Position numbers and translations under genes: made by a program. DNA of 64,000 nt from Bathymodiolus brooksi (Eukaryota > Mollusca > Bivalvia > Mytilida > Modiolidae). Of this stretch, positions 1 to 9,412 are shown piece after piece. How positions within the stretch are numbered: position 1 is the first letter of the stretch; the number at the start of each line of letters is the position of its first letter. The DNA lies in contig OY804576.1 in the NCBI GenBank assembly GCA_963680875.1, positions 79,613,668-79,677,667 of the forward strand. Reading direction: 5' to 3'. The notes beneath the pieces were generated by a model. That model ran no database searches and had not been told where the DNA came from. It was given only the letters and a program-made list of their open reading frames with translations.

Positions 1-2
1 AC

Positions 3-689
3 AAAATTGAAAATAAGATTGGAGACTATATTTGTCGCCTTTGTAAAGAACATTATGATGATGCATTCAAATTGGCGCAACATCGTTGTCCGCGTATAGT
101 TCATGTTGAATACAGATGCCCCGAATGTGACAAAGTCTTCAGTTGTCCGGCTAACTTAGCTTCACATCGACGATGGCATAAACCTAGACAATCTTTACCC
201 AGTAAGCAAAGTGTTCCATCAAGAATATTACCAGCAAATGTAAATTTGAATCAGCTTGGAAATTTGGACAATTCAAAACCGTTAAATTTAAATAAACAAA
301 TATTATCGATTACGCCTGGTGATCTCCGAAATTCACCATCAGATGAAGGCCAGTATCATTGTGAAACCTGCGGAAAAACGTTCAGACGTCAAGCGTACTT
401 GCGGAAGCACGTGCTGAATCACGCTAATGACCAACAAACAACGAGAGTGTACAGTGAACCACAGAATAACAACATGTCGAATATCAATGACTGTAATGTT
501 TGTCCAACCAATTTAACATTAGATAAAAGTGTACGAGTGCAGAACAATGACATATACAAGTGCAAATATTGTGCCAGTTCGTTTTTTAGTTCACCAGGAC
601 TGACAAGACATATAAATAAATGCCATCCCACTGAAAATCCTCAGGTAATTTTACTACAGATTCCGCCCTCTGTTAGTCGTCCATGTTGA
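3..689 (+). CDS. INSM1: INSM/nerfin-1 family C2H2 zinc-finger protein, C-terminal part (5' end outside window)
   Basis: The frame is open from the window edge to TGA at 687-689 and gives 228 residues with no start, so the gene continues upstream. Five finger positions occur in the order typical of insulinoma-associated proteins. Finger 1 is C2HC (C11, C14, H27, C29). Finger 2 carries CPECDKVFSCPANLASHRRW (C39, C42, H55, H59). Finger 3 is C110, C113, H126, H130. Finger 4 is degenerate: CNVC is present but the histidines are gone. Finger 5 is C177, C180, H193, H198 and ends SSPGLTRHINKCHP. The tail QVILLQIPPSVSRPC closely follows the vertebrate INSM C terminus. Family members are nuclear transcription regulators of neuroendocrine and neuronal precursors (INSM1/2, Drosophila nerfin-1, C. 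elegans egl-46). No intron is visible in this part. INSM1 versus INSM2 cannot be separated; invertebrates usually have one ortholog. The family call is very secure. Confidence 0.93.
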   Translation, partial: KIENKIGDYICRLCKEHYDDAFKLAQHRCPRIVHVEYRCPECDKVFSCPANLASHRRWHKPRQSLPSKQSVPSRILPANVNLNQLGNLDNSKPLNLNKQILSITPGDLRNSPSDEGQYHCETCGKTFRRQAYLRKHVLNHANDQQTTRVYSEPQNNNMSNINDCNVCPTNLTLDKSVRVQNNDIYKCKYCASSFFSSPGLTRHINKCHPTENPQVILLQIPPSVSRPC

Positions 690-817
690 TCTTTTTGTAT
701 TATATTGTTATTTGTCATATTTCATACGTGCCTTTTTCATATCCATGTGTAACATGCATTTTTCAACATTTAGATTTTTTACATCTGTATCTTTTTGACG
801 TATCACTCTAAACTGAC

Positions 818-950
818 TAAGTTTGTCAGTGACTTACGACAGGTCGGTGGTTTTCTCCGGGTATTCCGGTTATCTCCACCAATAAAACTGACCGCCACGA
901 TATAACTGAAATATTGTTGAAAGTGGCATTAAACACCATAAACCTACCTA
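818..950 (+). repeat. SINE-A fragment, 3' part
   Basis: The body and tail of SINE-A are recognisable: GTTTGTCAGTGACTT, GACAGGTCGGTGGTTTTCTC, GACCGCCACGATATAACTGA, and an AGTGGCATTAAACACC end. The tRNA-like head is missing. It lies inside the presumed INSM 3' UTR and is in sense orientation. Confidence 0.85.
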
Positions 951-1477
951 CCATATAAACTGACTTGTAAGAAAAATACAAATTTTTAACTTTTATTGAA
1001 TTGTAAAGACCTTTTTTTTCTGCGTATTGTTTAAAAATTAAATGAGTGCCTTGGCAGCCCTAAAATAACTGTTAAATATACCCAGTATAAGTTATAACGT
1101 AGATAACATTAATATTATATTATCTTGGATGTGTCAAAAGTCACCAAAAAGTTATTAAATAATTGAATTGTTTATTAATTTTATTGAGTATTTTTATTTT
1201 TTATTTATTTATTTTTACACATTGAAAATATAATTTGATTTGTCATTTAATATACTATTTATTTTTATTGATATTTAAGCTAGAGTAAAGTACAAAAAAT
1301 GTATTAAATAATTGATTTTTCATATTTTATTAAATATTTGACTTCTATTTATTTTTATTTATATAAAAGCGATATGACTTAAAGTAAATGGTCTGTTATT
1401 GACATGTCAAATAAACCGTGTAATATGATATGTATTTATTTATTTTATTTATTTGTTTGTTTTTATTCCTATATTAT

Positions 1478-2175
1478 GTGCAATACCCCTTTTGTGCAAT
1501 CAATAGTTGATAGTACTTTGCAGGCCGACAGGTGCAATATTATGTTTTTATTATTATTTTTTTTATTTATCCAATGATCATTTATTGTAAATATGAATTT
1601 CCACCGATTTTTGAAATGTGTCGGATTTTATTTTACATACTGTATCGGAATTTGATCAAAACAAAGCAATAATTGTTTAGTTATTGATTTCAGTTTATAG
1701 TGATTGATTTTTAAAATATGTTTGTATGTTTTGTCGATAAAATAATTATTTGGATATTCCTCAAATACAAAATAATCTTTTTATAATTGTCTTAACAGAC
1801 ACCTATCAAACCGACCGCCACAATATAACTGAAATATTGTCGAAAGTGGCGTTAATCACCAAAACCCACCACCCCTCAAACCGACACATTTCATAAATAT
1901 AATTGAAAATGAACTTGTGCAATACATTTATAAGTCTAAACTATTCTCGTGAACTGTGCAATATTGCCATTTGGTAAGTGCCACAGGCTGGTCGGGAGAT
2001 GTGCAATTATTATTTATTTATTTATCTTTTTACTTTTGTTGTTTTTAATCTAATAACTTGTCGAGTTGGCCGGACACGTGCAATATTTAGTTTGTCCTAA
2101 AACATGAGTTAGTTTGTTTTAAAATGTGCAATATTATTACAATTACTTTGTCAATTGGGCCGGGCATGTGCAATA
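1478..2175 (+). promoter_or_regulatory. Cluster of nine miR-25/92 family target motifs (GTGCAAT) in the INSM 3' UTR
   Basis: GTGCAAT, the reverse complement of the AUUGCAC seed, starts at 1478, 1494, 1532, 1917, 1956, 2001, 2078, 2126 and 2168. Seven are followed by A, giving the full 8-mer. At 1532, 2078 and 2168 the upstream bases also match the 3' half of miR-92: CAGGCCGACAG, GGCCGGACAC and GGCCGGGCAT stand directly before the seed match. At 2001 a more distant ACAGGC (1983-1988) matches the last bases of the miRNA. Roughly 0.04 copies of one heptamer would be expected in 700 random bases. Function as a miRNA-responsive element is inferred. Confidence 0.7.
1809..1868 (+). repeat. SINE-A tail fragment
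   Basis: About 60 bp match the SINE-A 3' end (ACCGCCACAATATAACTGAA, then AAGTGGCGTTAATCACC). It sits between the third and fourth GTGCAAT motifs. The motifs themselves are not part of it. Confidence 0.75.
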
Positions 2176-2483
2176 TTAAAAATTTGTCCATAACCAATTT
2201 TGTAAATTTACAAAGCTTTTGTTGCAGTAGAAGTAGAATAGATATTATTGTATACGGTAGTAAAATCCTTTCTTATTTTGCATCTTATTTTTTTTCAATT
2301 CGATAACGTCAAAAGAATATATTAATTTTCAGTAAAATTTAGGCGGGATTTTAAAATTAAATGGGGGTGAATTTTGATGCAAAATTTGAGAAATTTGTAA
2401 AAAAAAAAAAAAAAATCACAATGTTGCCTTATTAATTTGTTAGTATGCCTTAAATCATGTTTATGTGTTTTATGATTTTTTCC

Positions 2484-2489
2484 AATAAA
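2484..2489 (+). promoter_or_regulatory. Candidate poly(A) signal AATAAA for the INSM transcript
   Basis: The canonical hexamer occurs in CCAATAAAGA and is followed by a TG-rich stretch (CTGTCT, then CTGTTGTGATCATGT at about 2517-2531). It is the first hexamer after the GTGCAAT cluster with such a downstream element. Earlier hexamers near 880 and 1410 could give shorter isoforms lacking the cluster. Confidence 0.45.
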
Positions 2490-2510
2490 GAATTGTCTGT
2501 CTAATCGTGT

Positions 2511-2987
2511 ACCATCTGTTGTGATCATGTCGATTTCTCCAGCTGTTTTTGTATACTGTTATATCAACACAACGAACACTTCAGAAAGAATTACACTAAA
2601 TTTTACGGAAGAGTAACCATTTTTACACACAAATGCTTTCAATGCCATAATAAAAATCCAGGTGAACTATTTGGCGGGACGGATGACTGTTATTCACCCT
2701 ACAGTTAACGGTAAAAGCAGGTGTTTCTACGCACAGGTAACCACGAAATTAGCGTAAATTGATATTTTATCATTTGGACAGTTAGCTATCATTTACAAAA
2801 CTCTATTATTATATAGTTGTGTGGCCTGTCACACGCACACAACGCATGTTTTGAATATTAAAATCAAACAAGAAAAAGTGAAATAACATGAATCTAAGCA
2901 AACAAGGAAAAAAGAAAGAAAAAGGGTATGAAGGCCGTAAGCTCCTCCGGCATTCTGTATCATGTAGGAGACCCCTCACCAATTCAA
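2511..2987. other. Non-coding interval, nothing recognised
   Basis: Simple AT-rich sequence lies between the presumed INSM transcript end and the next SINE. A purine-rich patch with AAGAAAGAAAAAGG lies near 2905-2927. No reading frame of substance is seen. Confidence 0.5.
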
Positions 2988-3217
2988 GGTGTTTTCACTT
3001 TCAACAATATTTCAGTTATATAGTGGCTGTCAGTTTTCAATAGACGGAGGAAACCAGAGTACAGGTGAAAAACCACCGATCTGACAAACTTTATCACATA
3101 ATGTTGTATCGAGTACACATCGCCATAAGTGGGATTCGAACTCACCACTTTAGAGGTGATAGGCACTGGTTGTATAGGTAGTTGTAGATCCAACTACTAT
3201 GCGACCACGACGGCCCC
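2988..3217 (-). repeat. SINE-A, near full length
   Basis: The tail (reverse of AGTGAAAACACC) is at the left, then the central domain, then B-box-like GTGGGATTCGAACTC in reverse. The head with GTAGTTGGATCTACAACTAC and the start GGGGCCGTCGTGGTCGC is at the right. The A-box region (TAGTTGG) and B-box (GTTCGAAYCC) mark a tRNA-derived RNA polymerase III promoter. Confidence 0.88.
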
Positions 3218-3430
3218 TTCACAAATTCAGAAACAATCCACAATAAATATGCATTATACACAGTTAGTAACAGAATGATAGATTGGTATTGTGAAGCAAT
3301 AACTATTTTCAAAATCACATATTGCACACAGCTTATTTCAAAATCCAAAGTTAGCAGTGTATAATTCAATCGCAGGATCTCAAAACTTGCACTTGGCAAA
3401 ACAAACCATAATATTTATTGTTCTTCAAGT

Positions 3431-3568
3431 TTAGGTTTATGGTGTTTAACGCCTCTTTCAACAATATTTCAGTATATATAGTGACGCTCAGTTTTATTGG
3501 TGGAGGAAACCGGACTACCCGGAGAAAACCATCGACCGGTCGCAAGTGACTAACAAGCTTTATCACAT
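3431..3568 (-). repeat. SINE-A, 5'-truncated
   Basis: Tail and central domain only (GGTGTTTAACGCC, GGTGGAGGAAACCGG, CCGGAGAAAACCATCGACC). It ends at the TTTATCACAT position. Truncation at the head side fits reverse transcription that stopped early. Confidence 0.85.
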
Positions 3569-3641
3569 TTATTGTTCCTCAGTTAACAGTCAAAGAGAGT
3601 TGAAATTTAAATGATAATCCCAACTGATACCTATTCTGATT

Positions 3642-3990
3642 GCACCGATGGGGATATGTTTAGTGTGCTTGACTCACTAGGATGTGGGTTCCAATCCCCG
3701 TCAGGTGACACCAAATATCATAAAACTGGTATTTGCTGCTAAGCATGCAACTTAAGGAATAAGAACAAAAACTGGTTCGCTCCGAATCAGTAAAATGTGT
3801 AAAGCGGCATGTCTATCTGTGGACTATTGTTTTAGAGATAGAGAGCTAACACTATAAAATTCCAATAGGAGCGTGTTGGTCTAATAAAAAGCAGACATCA
3901 TCATAAACTCATCGAATGTAACTTATTCGTTCCATGATATAACTGACAATTGCCCATTTGGCGATAAACAACACTCACCCACTCACTCAC
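3642..3990 (+). repeat. SINE-B, full length
   Basis: It begins GCACCGATGGGGATATG and has a B-box region GGGTTCCAATCCCCGTCAGG. Next come the TTTGCTGCTAAGCATGC block and the GTGTTGGTCTAATA block. It ends GCGATAAACAACACTCACCC and ACTCACTCAC. It is diverged from other copies here. The head is tRNA-like; the tail resembles RTE-type tails common in molluscs (recalled). Confidence 0.85.
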
Positions 3991-4189
3991 TTCACCATAA
4001 AATTGAAAATTACTCGCAAAAACCGACATCAATGTGCGCGACACTACATCCTACTGAAACGAAAACACACAATAACATGACCACCATATGGATCCCACTA
4101 GTAAGGAACATTGGACAATGAAGTTGAAAATCCGAGTTACTGAGTACAACTGTCAAGTAGAAAATCGTCGTCTTATGATAATCACATCC

Positions 4190-4640
4190 ACCTCCGTCCT
4201 CTTTGCATTTTATCAGTCTTCATCTAGATTTAAAATTTCACGACTGTCTAAGATATAGAACTTGAATTAATGCTTGGAAATCAATAAATATATATAAGTT
4301 TACACACAATTAAGGGGCATAATTCGGTAACGATAAATGTTTCAAATGAGAACTTGATCTACATTTTATCGGTCTAAAGCTACTTCACGTCAATCTAAGA
4401 TACATAATTTGAGTTCATGTCTGGAAACAAATAAAGAATTCTTTTGCGAATAATCTAGGAACACAATTTAAATAGGAAACTACAAAGGTCGGATATGCCA
4501 TATTCAAATTTGACCTGTAATTTTCCCCTTTAAAGCTAGCTTTCAAATTTCAAGTAAATCGGATAACTAAAAGTTAAAAGTAAAGGCCTTGAAAACCATA
4601 ACCCGACGTCACGCGCCCTTCATCAAACCAATATCCGAGT
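4190..4640. repeat. Two diverged direct repeats of about 157 bp
   Basis: TTTTATCAGTCTTCATCTAG, then TCTAAGATATAGAACTTGAA and AATCAATAAA (from 4204), recurs as TTTTATCGGTCTAAAGC, TCTAAGATACATAATTTGAG and AACAAATAAA (from 4361). The family is unknown; it looks like an old tandem duplication. Confidence 0.5.
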
Positions 4641-4881
4641 TTGACTATGTATTATATCTTATCACAGACATACACATGAACAAATGAAAAAGCATAAATA
4701 CACCTATAAGTACATATAAATTGGTGCATATAATAATTTTTCTGTTGTCACTTGGCGTCCATTATTCGGTCGTACGTCCATTTATTAATCTATACATTCA
4801 TACATTTAAACATTTTCTAATCAAAAACAACTTGTCATATATTAACCAGTATGACACTGATTTTTGAATATTTTAAATAAA

Positions 4882-6851
4882 ACCACATCGATGGTGTACT
4901 GGTAAGCGTGTTCAGTAGATCGTGGATTCAAGCCCCTAACTAATCGTGTTCAGTAGATCGTGGATTCAAGCCCCTATCTAATCGTGTTCAGTAGATCGTG
5001 GATTCAAGCCCCTATCTAATCGTGTTCAGTAGATCGTGGATTCAAGCCCCTAACTAAGCGTGTTCAGTAGATCGTGGATTCAAGCCCCTATCTAATCGTG
5101 TTCAGTAGATCGTGGATTCAAGCCCCTATCTAATCGTGTTCAGTAGATCGTGGATTCAAGCCCCTATCTAATCGTGTTCAGTAGATCGTGGATTCAAGCC
5201 CCTATCTAATCGTGTTCAGTAGATCGTGGATTCAAGCCCCTATCTAATCGTGTTCAGTAGATCGTGAATTCAAGCCCCTAACTAAGCGTGTTCAGTAGAT
5301 CGTGGATTCAAGCCCCTATCTAATCGTGTTCAGTAGATCGTGGATTCAAGCCCCTATCTAATCGTGTTCAGTAGATCGTGGATTCAAGCCCCTATCTAAT
5401 CGTGTTCAGTAGATCGTGGATTCAAGCCCCTATCTAATCGTGTTCAGTAGATCGTGGATTCAAGCCCCTAACTAAGCGTGTTCAGTAGATCGTGGATTCA
5501 AGCCCCTATCTAATCGTGTTCAGTAGATCGTGGATTCAAGCCCCTATCTAATCGTGTTCAGTAGATCGTGGATTCAAGCCCCTATCTAAGCGTGTTCAGT
5601 AGATCGTGGATTCAAGCCCCTATCTAATCGTGTTCGGTAGATCGTGGATTCAAGCCCCTATCTAATCATGTTCAGTAGATCGTGGATTCAAGCCCCTATC
5701 TAATCGTGTTCGGTAGATCGTGGATTCAAGCCCCTATCTAATCATGTTCAGTAGATCGTGGATTCAAGCCCCTATCTAATCGTGTTCAGTAGATCGTGGA
5801 TTCAAGCCCCTATCTAATCGTGTTCAGTAGATCGTGGATTCAAGCCCCTATCTAAGCGTGTTCGGTAGATCGTGGATTCAAGCCCCTATTTAATCGTGTT
5901 CAGTAGATCGTGGATTTAAGCCCCTATCTAATCGTGTTCAGTAGATCGTGGATTCAAGCCCCTATCTAATCGTGTTCAGTAGATCGTGGATTCAAGCCCC
6001 TATCTAAGCGTGTTCGGTAGATCGTGGATTCAAGCCCTTAACTAAGCGTGTTCGGTAGATTGTGGATTCAAGCCCCTATCTAATCGTGTTCAGTAGATTG
6101 TGGATTCAAGCCCCTATCTAAGCGTGTTCAGTAGATCGTGGATTCAAGCCCCTATCTAAGCGTGTTCGGTAGATCGTGGATTCAAGCCCTTAACTAAGCG
6201 TGTTCGGTAGATTGTGGATTCAAGCCCCTATCTAATCGTGTTCAGTAGATTGTGGATTCAAGCCCCTATCTAAGCGTGTTCAGTAGATCGTGGATTCAAG
6301 CCCCTATCTAAGCGTGTTCGGTAGATCGTGGATTCAAGCCCTTAACTAAGCGTGTTCGGTAGATCGTGGATTCAAGTCCCTAACTAAGCGTGTTCGGTAG
6401 ATCGTAGATTCAAGCCCCTAACTAAGCGTGTTCGGTAGATCGTGGATTCAAGCCCCTATCTAAGCGTGTTCGGTAGATCGTGGATGCAAGCCCTTAACTA
6501 AGCGTGTTCGGTAGATCGTAGATTCAAGCCCCTAACTAAGCGTGTTCGGTAGATCGTGGATTCAAGCCCCTAACTAAGCGTGTTCGGTAGATCGTGGATT
6601 CAAGTCCCTAACTAAGCGTGTTCGGTAGATCGTGGAGTCAAGTCCCTAACTAAGCGTGTTCGGTAGATCGTGGATTCAAGTCCCTAACTAAGCGTGTTCG
6701 GTAGATCGTGGATTCAAGCCCCTAACTAAGCCTTGTTCATCTAGTACAAATCGGACCTCGTTATCATCTCTTCGAAATGGAACTTGTTCTCTCCATGAAA
6801 TAGGCGGAAATATGCTGCTCACTGGATGTTAAACAACAATCACTCACTTAT
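4882..6851 (+). repeat. SINE-B copy expanded by an internal minisatellite
   Basis: The left side is a SINE-B head: CACATCGATGGTGTACTGGT, AAGCGTGTTC, then the array. The right side is the SINE-B tail: CTAGTACAAATCGGACC, CTTGTTCTC, CCATGAAATA, and GTTAAACAACAATCACTCAC. The roughly 150-bp middle of the element, between the B-box region and the CTAAGCGTGTTGGTCTAG block, is absent and replaced by the 38-bp array. Confidence 0.85.
4907..6729 (+). repeat. 38-bp minisatellite, about 48 units, built from SINE-B
   Basis: The unit is GTGTTCAGTAGATCGTGGAT followed by TCAAGCCCCTATCTAATC. GTAGATCGTGGATTCAAGCC comes from the tRNA-like head (B-box region) and CTAACTAAGCGTGTT from the SINE-B tail. Left-hand units mostly read CAGTAG and ATCTAATC. 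Right-hand units mostly read CGGTAG and AACTAAGC, closer to intact SINE-B. Period checked: TTCAG at 4911 and 4949. Confidence 0.95.
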
Positions 6852-6940
6852 TCGCTCTACAAAGCTTGCATGAAAAGGTCAATTAAAGTCACAAATGACC
6901 ACAGATCTATGTTCCGCCTTTTCCTAAAATGTAACAAGAA

Positions 6941-7041
6941 TAACACGACGGAAGCCACAAGTGGAGCAGAACTGCTTATCCTTCTGAAGTACATGAGTTG
7001 ACCCAGTCCTTTAGTGAAGATGTGTTACTCAATCTATAGTT
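6941..7041 (+). repeat. PLE-1 tail fragment
   Basis: It contains TAACACGACGGAAGCCACAA, GTGGAGCAGAACTGCTTATC and GTGTTACTCAATCTATAGTT, diverged matches to the PLE-1 3' region in the element's sense orientation. Both ends are missing. Confidence 0.7.
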
Positions 7042-7775
7042 TATTCGATTTGGTGTTCTATATGTTTGTGCTGGTGCTTCTTTGTGCAAGTAAACTACTT
7101 TTTTAAATTTATTATTCCTGAAGTTTGGCATTTCACGTGTACACACCAACCCTACTGGACTGACATTTACATAGGTGTTGAGAATTATTGTAATAATATT
7201 AGGAGGGTAAAAATAGAAAGGTGTTCCCCGACAGCCTTTGTCGTTTTTTAAATATAGCAGATATTATAAATAAGGACGGGTAGTATATCCGGAACAGGAT
7301 ACGCGTTCTATTTGGAAGCGATTCAGGTAAATTAGGTTTAAGAAAATCAAGATGGCGGATGCTTATTTTAGATTCAATTATACTATTATTCATTTCCAAG
7401 ATGTATCTCTTATAATCCCATTCAAATAATGCGGAAAAGTGTACGAATTTGGAAACATCTTACGATGATCTAGTTCAAAGTTGGTGTTGTAACAAAGTAA
7501 ACAATTTATCGACATTATTACTGCACTGGTACTGGTCCTTTCTTCCCTGGTCTATAATACATTACATCGAAGTCATGTACAAACGTCATCGATATACCGA
7601 CACATCTTCTCATTGGCTTCCAATAATATTGTTACTGCAAGAGGTAACCATAATTTACAGGGGCATGGTACCATTGAGGTAACATAATGAATGTTTTTTA
7701 AATTAATATCTTGTTGAAAAACACAAAAGTATTAAAATAAAGTATATATTTTATTGTTCAGCACGTTGCAAAGGG
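7042..7775. other. Non-coding interval, nothing recognised
   Basis: Short open frames of 60-77 codons exist at 7066-7251 and 7449-7682, but they show no domain, no biased composition and no splice context. They are taken as chance. Confidence 0.5.
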
Positions 7776-7776
7776 G

Positions 7777-7956
7777 GTTAGGGTTATGATGTTTAACGCC
7801 ATTATCAACAATATTTCAGTTATATCGTGGCGGTCAGTTTTCTTAGTGGAGGAAACCGGAGTACCCAGAGAAAACTACTGACCTGTCGGAAGTCACTGAC
7901 AAACTTTATCACATAATGTTGCATCGAGTACACCTCGCCATGAGCGGGATTCGAAC
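7777..7956 (-). repeat. SINE-A, truncated in the head
   Basis: Tail and centre are clear (ATGTTTAACGCC, ATATCGTGGCGGTCAG, CATCGAGTACACCTCGCCAT). The copy stops at GCGGGATTCGAAC, just past the B box, so the A-box part is missing. Confidence 0.88.
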
Positions 7957-8097
7957 AGGCATGTGCACAACACAGAATGGTGCACATAAAGAAGTGCATT
8001 TAAATGCAGTATATGATTAAATTAGATTGGAAATACTCAAAAAGAGTTGATTTATTGTCTCGCTCTCATTTTATGCATTTCACCGAATCAAGCTGCT

Positions 8098-8378
8098 ACT
8101 TTCATCACGGGGGCCGTCGTGGTCGTGACCGTATGGTAGTTGGATTTACAACTACCTATGCAATCAGTGCCTATCACCACTGATGTTGTGAGTTCGAATC
8201 TCGACCAGGGGGAGGTGTACAACGTTATGTGATAAAGTTTGTCAGTGACTTGCGACAGGTCGATGGTTTTCTCTAGGTCCTCCGGTTTCCTCCACCAATG
8301 AAACTGACCGCAACGATATAACTGAAATATTGTTGAAAGTGGCGTTAAACACCACCAAGCAAGCAAACTTTCATCACG
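8098..8378 (+). repeat. SINE-A, full length, with 12-bp target-site duplication
   Basis: The body at 8110-8366 is flanked by perfect ACTTTCATCACG copies (8098-8109 and 8367-8378). It starts GGGGCCGTCGTGGTCGTGAC. The head has TGGTAGTTGGATTTACAAC, the B box is GAGTTCGAATCTC, and the tail ends GTGGCGTTAAACACCACC. The intact duplication marks a fairly recent LINE-mediated insertion and defines the family's full length as about 257 bp. Confidence 0.93.
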
Positions 8379-9254
8379 TGTTCAAGCGTACTTGTTTAGT
8401 GTTCACACAATCGGGGTTGTTTATGAATTATTAATTACATGTCGCGCTTAAAACTTAACGCTCAATTGTCTACAGATAAACATGAACATATTATTGCCTT
8501 TCCATTTTCAAATATAACCATCCTTATTTCTATCATATTTTCATTTCTGCTGTTATACCACGTGGATTAAAAATACTTTTATCTGTAAAATCAAGATTAA
8601 ATTCAAAGGTACAGAAAAAAAAATCGTAACAAGATTGTAATTTATTCACGTTAGCTTAATGTCATTCGGCACATATTGGACATTTCCGTGTATTATGTCC
8701 GTTGAAATAATCTATTATATGAACTTAATCACACCAGTGGAATGCATTAATGATGAAAGTGTAAAACAATTCTGGAAAATAAAGCCGTGTAGATACCTTT
8801 CTCTAGAATGAAGTTAAATGCGGTGGAATAATTTGAAGCAATTAAGCAAAATAGACTAGCCAATATGAGAACGTTTTATCTGAAATGGCACAATGCTCAA
8901 CTTCCGCTTGTCTGCTAGAGAGGCAAATGAATGTTGTAAACACGTTAAATCGATTCTCTGTATCAATATTAGCCATTAAACTGCTGATAATGGTGAATAG
9001 ATTGTTGGTAAAGACATAACTTGTCAATAAATGATGACGTGTACACAGATGCCACCAATGTTAGTCTCCTTGTATATTGTCACTTAAGCACTTGTTACAG
9101 TTTCTGAAGTCTGTTGACAACAAGAATACCGTGTTGTCTGATCAAACCTAACACAAACCATATATGGTACTTCACACTTCAAAGTAATTTAGTGCATGTC
9201 ACGTCCATTCATTTAACAAGAATATACCACCTGGTAATATTAAAAAGCCAATAC
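8379..9254. other. Non-coding interval, nothing recognised
   Basis: AT-rich; no repeat family of this window and no credible frame was seen. Confidence 0.5.
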
Positions 9255-9412
9255 CGGTAATAGGTGATCTTAGCCGAATTTGGCTATCCAATTTAGGCCC
9301 TATGGCTTTCTTGCTCCCAAAGATTTCTAAATTATTTGGCTTTCGAGCGTACCTGATGAAGGTTATTCCAGATATATGTCGTGCGCACTAAATTAGTTAT
9401 CTACGTTTATAT
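9255..9412 (+). repeat. Rep-D fragment
   Basis: It carries the Rep-D landmarks TTTGGCTATCC, GGCTTTCTTGCTCCCAAAG, GAGCGTACCTGATGAAGG, TTATTCCAGA, GTCGTGCGCACTAAATTAG and TATCTACGTTT. Rep-D orientation is arbitrary: '+' means reading toward TAGATATCTACG. Confidence 0.8.

Larger units (their letters stand above)
690..2510 (+). other. Probable long 3' UTR of the INSM-family gene
   Basis: AT-rich sequence without coding potential runs from the INSM stop to the AATAAA at 2484-2489. It holds two SINE-A tail fragments, a dense GTGCAAT cluster (1478-2175), two GTGCCTT heptamers (728-734 and 1046-1052, the miR-124 seed-match type), and a Pumilio-type TGTAAATA (1586-1593). The extent of the transcript is inferred from these signals; no RNA evidence is available here. 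Confidence 0.6.

Noticed and set aside
419..631. Minus-strand frame opposite INSM
   Set aside because: Shadow of the conserved zinc-finger frame.
2984..3566. Frames on the minus strand near 3.0-3.6 kb and similar ones at 8088-8366, 51448-51705, 58136-58447
   Set aside because: They are translations of SINE-A and differ between copies by frameshifts.
8110..8200. tRNA genes at SINE heads
   Set aside because: A- and B-box words occur, but no cloverleaf with proper acceptor and anticodon stems follows. They are always joined to the SINE body and are tRNA-derived promoters.
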